A stretch of DNA of 64,000 bases. It comes from Novosphingobium sp. GTDB lineage: Bacteria > Pseudomonadota > Alphaproteobacteria > Sphingomonadales > Sphingomonadaceae. The stretch lies in NCBI RefSeq assembly GCF_030696665.1, contig NZ_JAUYRV010000035.1:1-64000 (forward strand), in the 5' to 3' direction. The position numbers and the translations under genes are program-made. The notes under the pieces are model-generated. The model was not told the origin of the DNA, made no database searches, and worked only from the letters and a program-made list of their open reading frames with translations. This document shows positions 57,965 to 64,000 of the stretch, one piece after another (the stretch's first letter is position 1; each line of letters begins with the position of its first letter).

Positions 57965-58605
57965 CTGATGTAAACGACTTTCATCATAGCCAGCGCGTTG
58001 TCCTGCAGCTTCACGGCGAACGGACTTACGCAACCGTGGTGGCCGATGGCAGCAGGCCTGAAAGCATCAAGCTTAACGTGGACGGGCGATGGCAAAACCC
58101 GCAAGAGCATTGGCGGCATAACGTGGTGCCTGCCATTGCGGCACGCGATATGGTGATTGGTGATCTGCTCAACCTGCAGATGCTGAAAGACGTGATCGAG
58201 CAGCCATTCCTCGGCACGCTTTGGACGCATGGCGATAGCGGGATGCTGACGCCCTATGTCTGCGAATGCTCATTTGGCGACGGGATGCGCCTGCTCTGCA
58301 TCTCCACGATCAACCAGCGCCCGAATTACCATGTCGTTCGCGTGGACAGCGCGTGGGAAGAAAACGACGATGTTGCCGAGAACATATACGATATCCTCGC
58401 CGAAATTGAGGAAGAGTGCGGTCGCGCCCGATGCGGCTATTCTGGGAACAACCTGTGTCGGCCCCGCGAAGAACGTATTCAGTGGTGCCAATGCGAAGAA
58501 TGTGACGATGAAGGCGAGTCCGCTTGGCCGGAAATTGACGACGAAGGCGGCTGTTCTTGGGGCTGGTATCGCTGGGATGTGCTGATGCGCGAGATCGGCG
58601 CATGA
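57961..58605 (+). CDS. Early hypothetical protein, cysteine-rich
   Basis: 214 residues with a beta-rich N half (VVLQLHGERTYATVVADGSRPESIKLNV) and a C half with many cysteines (ECGRARCGYSGNNLCRPREERIQWCQCEECDDEGESAWPEIDDEGG), suggesting a metal site. Very acidic near the end. ATGA overlap with the methyltransferase. No family recognised. Confidence 0.62.
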   Translation: MTDVNDFHHSQRVVLQLHGERTYATVVADGSRPESIKLNVDGRWQNPQEHWRHNVVPAIAARDMVIGDLLNLQMLKDVIEQPFLGTLWTHGDSGMLTPYVCECSFGDGMRLLCISTINQRPNYHVVRVDSAWEENDDVAENIYDILAEIEEECGRARCGYSGNNLCRPREERIQWCQCEECDDEGESAWPEIDDEGGCSWGWYRWDVLMREIGA

Positions 58606-58919
58606 TCCACGAACCGATCCTTGATCCACGCATCGTAGACTGGGGCCACCAGCAGCGCGCCTATGATCGCGCCCTGCGCCAGCACCTTGCCGAAATCCCC
58701 GATCCCGCCATGTATGCCCGCAGCCTGCCGGAAGACGTGCGCCACGCGCTGGCCACCGCCGTGATGCGCCCCGATGGCTGCCTTGCCGCTGCCACCGATA
58801 TCGGCATCCTGCGCCCGCTGGGCCTGTGCGATTTCAGCAGCGATCCTCGCATCGGCCGCATGCTCACCGCCTTCGGCATCGCCGTCCGCCGCGCCGTGCT
58901 GGCAGACATGGCCGCCTGA
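58602..58919 (+). CDS. Early hypothetical protein (105 residues)
   Basis: Starts in an ATGA overlap. Helical (VDWGHQQRAYDRALRQHLAEIPDPAMYARSLPEDVRHALATAVM), ending RRAVLADMAA. No motif known. It is the last gene before the repeat and the integrase cassette. Confidence 0.6.
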   Translation: MIHEPILDPRIVDWGHQQRAYDRALRQHLAEIPDPAMYARSLPEDVRHALATAVMRPDGCLAAATDIGILRPLGLCDFSSDPRIGRMLTAFGIAVRRAVLADMAA

Positions 58920-58944
58920 TGGCCACCCGCACTCACCCCTTCTT

Positions 58945-58980
58945 CGTCACCCCGGACCTGATCCGGGGTCCAGCTTTCTT
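58945..58980. repeat. Palindromic repeat, family A copy 7
   Basis: CGTCACCCCGGACCTGATCCGGGGTCCAGC then TTTCTT in the 71-bp gap before the integrase cassette. Confidence 0.8.
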
Positions 58981-58990
58981 TGGATAACCC

Positions 58991-59227
58991 ATGCCCGCCG
59001 ACGCCCAAAGAAACCCGCGCCGCACGCTGATCAGCGACAAGGAGATCGCGCGCGCGTTCAAGGCGATCGAACAGCACGGCATCGACATCACCGGTTTCGG
59101 CATTGACATCCGCACCGATGGGATTGCTTTCTTGCCCCCGGCCGCCACACCAGCGGCGCCGGAGGATCCGTTCAGTGCCTGGAAGACAGAGGAACAGAAT
59201 CGTGACCGGCGTCCACGTCGTTCGTAA
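58991..59227 (+). CDS. Small protein before the integrase, possible directionality factor
   Basis: 78 residues. PRRTLISDKEIARAFKAIEQHGIDITGFGIDIRTDGIAF, then a proline/glutamate tail ending NRDRRPRRS. The basic, short product directly upstream of int and overlapping it by 26 bp is where excisionases are often found, but no Xis-type helix is clear. It may just regulate integrase translation. Confidence 0.6.
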   Translation: MPADAQRNPRRTLISDKEIARAFKAIEQHGIDITGFGIDIRTDGIAFLPPAATPAAPEDPFSAWKTEEQNRDRRPRRS

Positions 59228-60287
59228 ACCGCACAAGTCGGGCATTGACACGTGGCACGTCTACGCATGGCGCGGCGGCCCCAGCATCCACAAATGCACC
59301 GGCCCCCGCCCCGTCATCGATCAGGCCCTGCTGTCTGCCGCACTGGCCGAACAGGCCAAGGCCACTAAGCGTGGAGGCCGCATTGAATCGCTCGATGATG
59401 TGATCGATGAATACCGGGGCAGCCCCGAATTCGCGCGCCTCGCCGATCGCACGAAATCGGACTACCGCATGTGGCTGGACCGCATCAGCGCCAAGTTCGG
59501 GCGCGCGCCCATCGCCGCTTTCAACGATCAGCGCATGCGCCGTGAAATCGTGGAATGGCGCGATGGCTGGTCCAGCCAGCCCCGCAGCGCAGACCGCGCC
59601 AGCATGATGATGGCAACCCTGCTGGGCTGGGCGATGGAACGCGCGATCGTGACGGTCAATGTCGCCGCGCGGATCCCGCAAATGCATCGCGTCGATAAGT
59701 CCGATCAGGTCTGGGAAGCGCACCACTGGCAAGCGCTGGCCGATGCCAAGGACAAGGACGGCAAGCCCGCGATCCCCGCCCACCTGATGGACGTGATCCG
59801 TCTCGCCCGCCTCACCGGCCTGCGCCTGGGCGATCTGGTGCGGCTGACATGGGAACAGGTGGGCGAAAAGGCCATCGTGATCGATCGCACGCGCAAGCGC
59901 AAACGCCGCGCCGTCATCCCCATCCTGCCCGAACTGCGCGCGCTGCTGAAGCAGCTCGAGGCCAAAATACCGAAGGACAAGGACGAACACGGCAAACGCA
60001 CCGGCCCCCAGCGCCGCACCGGCCCCGTGCTGCGCAACAGCCGCGGCGAAGGCTGGGGCGAAAGCGGCGTGAAGTCCGTCTGGCAAAGGGTAAAGCCCGA
60101 AGGTTTCGACCGCGTCCTGCACGATCTGCGAGGAACCTATGTCACGTTCCTCGCCACCCACCGCCTGACCGATCAGGAAATCTCGCGCATAGTAGGCTGG
60201 ACCAGTCAGCGCATCGCCGAAATCCGTGCAAGATATGTAGATGAAGAGCGCGTAATCGTAAGCCTGGTCGACCGCTTGAGCGCATGA
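59202..60287 (+). CDS. int: Tyrosine integrase
   Basis: 361 residues from the GTG at 59202. The frame opens earlier, but that part reads through the previous gene. The N-terminal part (VTGVHVVRKPHKSGIDTWHVYAWRGG) may be the arm-binding domain, and the core-binding helices follow. The catalytic domain has Arg208 (TGLRLGD), a Lys near 232-234, His307 and Arg310 (HDLRG), Trp333 in the VGW position and the nucleophile Tyr345 (RARYVDE). It lies about 470 bp from attR and will act on the tRNA core. Confidence 0.93.
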   Translation: MTGVHVVRKPHKSGIDTWHVYAWRGGPSIHKCTGPRPVIDQALLSAALAEQAKATKRGGRIESLDDVIDEYRGSPEFARLADRTKSDYRMWLDRISAKFGRAPIAAFNDQRMRREIVEWRDGWSSQPRSADRASMMMATLLGWAMERAIVTVNVAARIPQMHRVDKSDQVWEAHHWQALADAKDKDGKPAIPAHLMDVIRLARLTGLRLGDLVRLTWEQVGEKAIVIDRTRKRKRRAVIPILPELRALLKQLEAKIPKDKDEHGKRTGPQRRTGPVLRNSRGEGWGESGVKSVWQRVKPEGFDRVLHDLRGTYVTFLATHRLTDQEISRIVGWTSQRIAEIRARYVDEERVIVSLVDRLSA

Positions 60288-60356
60288 CGGCCAGTGGCTA
60301 CGCTTGATCCGGTAAAGAGTCAGGCGCACTTTGCGGCGCATCACACCGGAGGCCGT

Positions 60357-60659
60357 ATGAAAGAGCTTGAACAATACCGGCTAAACGCCGCCGCGCATTT
60401 GCTGATCGCACGCGAAGAGCAAAGCCGAGAAATCGTAGCTCTACGAGAGAAGATCGAAGCGATCACGGCCGACATCGCACTCCAAGGCATCGCCTTCACC
60501 CGCGCCACCCGACCTCTGCCAGAAGGCAAAGTCTGCCCCCGCTGCTGGATATGGGATGGCAAGCTGATAGAACTGGGTTGCGTGCCAAGTGCAAGCAAAG
60601 CCGATATCTATAAATGCCCGACCTGCAAGGAACACATTACCACCAACGCGGCGGGCTAA
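60357..60659 (+). CDS. Small zinc-ribbon protein after the integrase
   Basis: 100 residues from ATG 60357, with GGAGG at 60348-60352. A coiled-coil N half (LIAREEQSREIVALREKIEAITADI) and a zinc-ribbon C half (KVCPRCWIWDGKLIELG ... KCPTCKEH). It is the last phage gene before attR. It could be a cargo gene or a recombination accessory; no family recognised. Confidence 0.68.
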   Translation: MKELEQYRLNAAAHLLIAREEQSREIVALREKIEAITADIALQGIAFTRATRPLPEGKVCPRCWIWDGKLIELGCVPSASKADIYKCPTCKEHITTNAAG

Positions 60660-60661
60660 AT

Positions 60662-60719
60662 AGGTTTACACCGATCTGTAAGCTATTGAAAAACAAAGCC
60701 ATAAAATCAGGCGGTTTAC
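60662..60719. promoter_or_regulatory. Right attP arm: GGTTTACA sites
   Basis: AGGTTTACA at 60662-60670 and GCGGTTTACA at 60711-60720, matching the words at 21174 and 21209 on the other arm. The 93-bp region holds nothing else. Confidence 0.5.
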
Positions 60720-60752
60720 AAAGAAACCCAACGATTTCAGCACGACGCTATA

Positions 60753-60801
60753 ATTTGTAATCAGGGGGCCAGGGGTTCGAATCCTCTAGCCGGCACCATT
60801 T
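60753..60801. other. attR core (49 bp)
   Basis: Exact copy of 21110-21158: the 3' half of tRNA-Thr left after integration. It has no 5' half, so it is not a working tRNA. Confidence 0.95.
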
Positions 60802-60869
60802 CTTGATTTTTCATGACCAGTTCGGCGGGCGAAATTTGCCCCTCCGTCAGCCACCTGCGGTGCCTGCCA

Positions 60870-60903
60870 CCTCCCCATTTGTGCATTCGCAAAAACGGGG
60901 AGG
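60870..60903 (-). terminator. Hairpin after the right-flank gene
   Basis: CCTCCCC pairs with GGGGAGG over a 20-nt loop, just downstream of the gene 60907-61140 (read leftward). There is no T-run, so this is a weak terminator call. Confidence 0.35.
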
Positions 60904-60906
60904 ATG

Positions 60907-61140
60907 TTAGGGATCGTTGTCTGCTATGCGTGAGAGCAGGCGTTCGAGGCGGCGCATTTCCTCTTCGCGCAGGGCACGGATTTCGAGGAAGATGGCGGTG
61001 AGCTCAGGGGAATCGAGAGCGAGTGTCAGATCGGACAGGGTGATGTCCTGATCATCGGGCACGGAGAAGGCGCGCCGCAGATTGACCGCGATTTCCCGCA
61101 GGCGCTGTTCGTCAGGCTTGGGCAGCGAGCGTTGCGGCAT
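60907..61140 (-). CDS. Small host hypothetical protein
   Basis: 77 residues: QRSLPKPDEQRLREIAVNLRRAFSVPDDQDITLSDLTLALDSPEL then a helix (IFLEIRALREEEMRRLERLLSRI). Soluble, helical and charged. No family recognised. It lies 50 bp from the efflux lipoprotein gene on the same strand. Confidence 0.6.
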   Translation of the reverse strand: MPQRSLPKPDEQRLREIAVNLRRAFSVPDDQDITLSDLTLALDSPELTAIFLEIRALREEEMRRLERLLSRIADNDP

Positions 61141-61189
61141 GACATCAGGGCACCATAAAGGTCTGAAATAGCGCGGGAACTATGTCATT

Positions 61190-62581
61190 TTATTGTTGGG
61201 TCGGCAAGGCCAGCGCGCGAGACAGATCAACAATTGCAACGGCTTGCCGACCACGCAGGTCGGCCAGTCGCAATAACGCTTCGGCGAGCGCAGAATCTGA
61301 TGCGGTCAGGGCCTCGCGACTGATCGCTCCGGCCTTATGCGCGGCGGCATCGCGATCGCGTGCGCGGCGGCGCAGGTCGTGGTCCGCTTCACCATGCGTG
61401 AGCGCTTCGCGTGCGGCAGCCAGCGCGAAGTGGGCGGTTTCGACATCACCCGTGGCGCGCAACACGGTCTCCCGATAGGCGGCGAGAAGTTCACGGTTGC
61501 GCCCTTTGGCGCGGGCGACTTCGGCATCGATCCGGCCAAAATCGAACAGCCGCCAGCGCAGGGACGCAGCGCCCTGAATCGCCACGGAATCGCCAGTGAA
61601 CAGTTCGCCGAAGCGGTTGCTTTGAAAGCCGATCAGGCCGCCGAGCGACAGGCTGGGCCAGTATTCGGCCATTGCTGCGCCGATGGCGGCATTGGCGGCG
61701 ACGAGGCGCGCTTCGGCTGCTGCGACATCGGGCCGGGCGCGCAGGACGGCGGCAGGAAGGCCTGCGACGGGATCGGGCGTTTGCGCGGTGAAGCTGCCGG
61801 ACAGGTCTGGCGGGAGCGAGGGGGAGCGGCCGACCAGCACGGCGATGCGCGCGCGCTCTGCCTCGATCCGGGCGAGCGTTTCCGGCAGGGCGGCGGCGAC
61901 TTGTTCGGCGGTGGCGCTGGTGCGTTCGGCCTCGGCAGCAGAGGTTGCCCCGGCAGCAATGCGTGCGGCCATGATGCGCTGGCGTTCGCGCGCGAGGCTT
62001 TCCATCTGGCCAAGGGCGATGCGTTGGGCTTCGGCTGTGCGCAGGCGGAAGTAGGCTTGGGCAAGTTCAGCGGAGACGGCGAGGCGTGCGGCGGTAACAC
62101 CGGCTTCGGCTTCGTCGACGCTGGCGCGGGCGGCTTCCTGTCTCCGCCTGAGCCCGCCGGCGAAATCGAGATCCCATGAGCCGTTGAGCGTGGCGTTGCC
62201 GCTGTTCACAGTGCGCGGCAGATCGGGCACGTAGCGCGAAAGCTGGCCGAGACCGGAATTGAGCGACTGCTGCGCGCGGGCGGCGGTGCCGTCAACTTGC
62301 GCGGCGGGCAGGCGAGCGGCGCTGGCGGCTCCAGCGGCGGCGCGGGCCTGATCGAGGCGGGCGAGCGCTTGCTCTATCGTGAGGTTGGCGGTGAGCGCTT
62401 CGCTTTGGAGCTGTTCGAGGACGGGGTCGGCAAAGCCTTTCCACCAAGGCTGTGACTGGGCTTGCCCGGGGGCGACTGGCGCGCGCCATGCGGGGGCGAC
62501 TGGCACTTCGGGCGGGGCATAATTCGGCCCGGCGGTGCAGGCGGCGAGCGCCGTGAGCGGGAGGAGCGCGAGGCGTTTCAT
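61190..62581 (-). CDS. RND efflux outer-membrane lipoprotein (NodT/OprM family)
   Basis: 463 residues. The signal peptide has lipobox LAAC (Cys15), then GPNYAPPEVPVAPAW, the usual start of the NodT family. Two copies of the outer-membrane factor repeat follow: LTIEQALARLDQARA with STRLPAAQVDGTAA-like helices, and AVLRARPDVAAAEARLVAANAAIGAAMAEYWPSLSL. It forms the trimeric exit channel for a pump. It overlaps the permease stop (ATGA), so the two form one operon. Confidence 0.93.
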   Translation of the reverse strand: MKRLALLPLTALAACTAGPNYAPPEVPVAPAWRAPVAPGQAQSQPWWKGFADPVLEQLQSEALTANLTIEQALARLDQARAAAGAASAARLPAAQVDGTAARAQQSLNSGLGQLSRYVPDLPRTVNSGNATLNGSWDLDFAGGLRRRQEAARASVDEAEAGVTAARLAVSAELAQAYFRLRTAEAQRIALGQMESLARERQRIMAARIAAGATSAAEAERTSATAEQVAAALPETLARIEAERARIAVLVGRSPSLPPDLSGSFTAQTPDPVAGLPAAVLRARPDVAAAEARLVAANAAIGAAMAEYWPSLSLGGLIGFQSNRFGELFTGDSVAIQGAASLRWRLFDFGRIDAEVARAKGRNRELLAAYRETVLRATGDVETAHFALAAAREALTHGEADHDLRRRARDRDAAAHKAGAISREALTASDSALAEALLRLADLRGRQAVAIVDLSRALALPTQQ

Positions 62582-64000
62582 GCGGTTGCTCCTGCGGGTT
62601 TTTCTGCAAGCAACAGGTACATGACCGGGGTAGCGACGCGGGCGAGCACGGTGGACGCAATCAGTCCGCCGATCATGGCAATGGCCATTGGCGAGAACAA
62701 TCCGCTGTTCGCCAGCGCCAGCGGCAGCAGGCCACCGATGGCGGTGATGGAAGTGAGCAGGACCGGCAGGAAGCGCAACTCGCCCGCGCGCTCCACTGCG
62801 GCGCGGACGGAGAGACCTTCGCGTTCGAGCTGCTGGGTGAAATCGACAAGGAGGATCGAGTTCTTGATCTCTATTCCCACCAGCGCGATCAGGCCGACGG
62901 CGGCGGTGAATGACAGCGAATTGCCGGTGAGCCAGAGCGCGACGACCGCACCGAGGAAACCGAAGGGGATGATCCCGGCGACCACTGCAACAGTGCGGAA
63001 GCGCCCGAATTCGAGCACCAGCACGGCGAGGATGCCAAGGCTGGCGATGACGATGGCGGGGACAAGGCCAGCAAAGCTGCGCGATGAGTTCTCCGCCTCT
63101 CCACCCAATGCAATGGCATAGCCGGGGGGCAGATCGAGTGCAGCCTTGACCTCTGCGAGCACAGCCTTCGTTGCCTTGGACACCAGCACGCCGGGTTCGA
63201 CATAGGCAGTGAGCGTGACCATGCGGGCGCGGCGGATGCGGTCTATGCGTGCGGGTTCGGACTGCAGTTGCGGCGTGGCGATGGCCGAGAGCGGGGTGCT
63301 GGCCCCTGCCCGCGTGGCGACGAATATCTGGCCGAGGTCTGCCAGTTCAGCGCGGCCCGCATTGGGCAGGCGCACGGTGACGCCATAGTCATCGCCATCG
63401 GCATCGCGGAAATTGGCGACGGTTGCGCCCGAAAGCCCGATCTGCAACGCCTCGCGGATCGCGCCGGGGGCGACGCCGAGTGCGGCGGCGGCGGGTTCGT
63501 CTACGGCCAGATGCAGGTCAGTGCGGGGTTGGCGCAAGGGGTTGCCGATGTCGCGCACGCCGGGGACAGCGGCCATCGCGGCTTCTGCCTTCTGGGCCAG
63601 CGCCGCAAGGCGGGCGACATCGGGGCCGGTTACGCGCACAACGATGGGGGCTTCGGCTTCCGGTCCATTGACGAACGTGATGATGCTGATGCGGGCGCCG
63701 GGGTATTTGTCGAAGCTGCGGCGCAGGTCGGCAAGCAGGGCGTCGGATTTGCCCGGTTGCCATTCGTGGAGGCTGACGGCGACTTCCCCGAAAGCCGGGT
63801 CAGTCTCGCGCTGGGGAACGTTGTAGTAGAGCTGCGGGTTGCCGCGCCCGACGTTGGCCGAGGTCCAGCTTACCTCGGGGTGGCGGGCGACGGTCTGTTC
63901 CACCCAGCGCACCGCCTGATCGGTACGGCGCTGCGCGGTGCCCTGGGGCAGTTCCACGCGGACGAGGAATTGCGGGGTTTCCGCAGGCGGGAACAGGCTG
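62578..64000 (-). CDS. RND efflux permease, 5' part beyond the window
   Basis: About 474 C-terminal residues are visible and the frame continues past 64000 (LFPPAETPQFLVRVELPQGTA). The second periplasmic loop (TDLHLAVDEPAAAALGVAPGAIREAL) and the last membrane helices (SLGILAVLVLEFGRF; GFLGAVVALWLTGNSLSFTAAVGLIALVGIEIKNSILLVDF) are those of heavy-metal/hydrophobe RND pumps. It works by proton flow with a membrane-fusion partner that must lie upstream. NodT follows. Confidence 0.93.
   Translation of the reverse strand, partial: SLFPPAETPQFLVRVELPQGTAQRRTDQAVRWVEQTVARHPEVSWTSANVGRGNPQLYYNVPQRETDPAFGEVAVSLHEWQPGKSDALLADLRRSFDKYPGARISIITFVNGPEAEAPIVVRVTGPDVARLAALAQKAEAAMAAVPGVRDIGNPLRQPRTDLHLAVDEPAAAALGVAPGAIREALQIGLSGATVANFRDADGDDYGVTVRLPNAGRAELADLGQIFVATRAGASTPLSAIATPQLQSEPARIDRIRRARMVTLTAYVEPGVLVSKATKAVLAEVKAALDLPPGYAIALGGEAENSSRSFAGLVPAIVIASLGILAVLVLEFGRFRTVAVVAGIIPFGFLGAVVALWLTGNSLSFTAAVGLIALVGIEIKNSILLVDFTQQLEREGLSVRAAVERAGELRFLPVLLTSITAIGGLLPLALANSGLFSPMAIAMIGGLIASTVLARVATPVMYLLLAEKPAGATA

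Noticed and set aside
28962..58980. CRISPR array from repeated palindromes
   Set aside because: The copies are kilobases apart with no regular spacers and no cas genes; they are dispersed palindromic elements.
59172..60374. Minus-strand frame opposite the integrase
   Set aside because: Antisense shadow of int; the plus strand has all catalytic residues.
60753..60801. Second tRNA-Thr gene
   Set aside because: Only the 3' half is present; it is the attR core.

Overview
The window is a GC-rich chromosome segment from an alphaproteobacterium, most likely a member of the Sphingomonadales. Supporting signs are a large TonB-dependent receptor, an RND pump with a NodT-type lipoprotein, the gene set and the IF-3 sequence. 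This placement is by recognition only; no database was searched. About 24 kb of host DNA (1-21155 and 60802-64000) flanks a single complete-looking temperate prophage of about 39.7 kb (21110-60801).

Host left flank: a truncated lipoprotein, a REPIN-like double palindrome, the (p)ppGpp enzyme Rsh, a GNAT acetyltransferase with HemF, the phosphoesterase PdeM, IF-3, a small coiled-coil lipoprotein, an L,D-transpeptidase, a TonB-dependent receptor, TypA, an exported TPR-CHAT protease, an outer-membrane beta-barrel, a glycosyltransferase, a membrane protein, a PadR regulator, RarA and a DUF429-like protein. The flank ends in tRNA-Thr(TGT). Host right flank: a small hypothetical gene and an RND permease-NodT operon that runs off the window.

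Prophage: it is inserted in the 3' half of the tRNA-Thr gene. Forty-nine bases of the tRNA are repeated exactly at 60753-60801, next to a tyrosine integrase. The left two thirds are read leftward. In order of transcription they encode a Cro-like protein, a CII-like protein, a replication module (sliding clamp, CHC2/Toprim primase, GapR-domain protein, D5-type helicase), an iteron-bearing gap, an HNH nuclease, and HK97-type packaging and head genes (TerS, TerL, portal, S49 protease, capsid). These are followed by connectors, a tail tube, a frameshifting tail chaperone, a tape measure, tail-tip genes, an SGNH-hydrolase tail protein and a lysis cassette (GH24 endolysin, small membrane proteins, Rz with embedded Rz1). 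The right third is read rightward as an early operon of small overlapping genes: tiny membrane proteins, two ParB-like proteins, a thermonuclease, an MT-A70 methyltransferase and the integrase.

The lysogeny switch lies at 50158-51578. An S24-type repressor and an OB-fold moron sit between two outward-facing promoters. Each promoter has the same palindromic operator (TGGATAAATCCA) inside its -35/-10 spacer and another copy upstream.

Most notable signals: the operator-in-spacer switch, the iteron array beside the D5 helicase, a phage-encoded beta clamp and GapR fusion, an A9 frameshift site in the tail chaperone, hairpins bracketing the capsid gene, and seven copies of a palindromic repeat scattered through the prophage, some translated into protein ends. 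Several early genes and both morons have no recognisable function and are the best places to look for something new.
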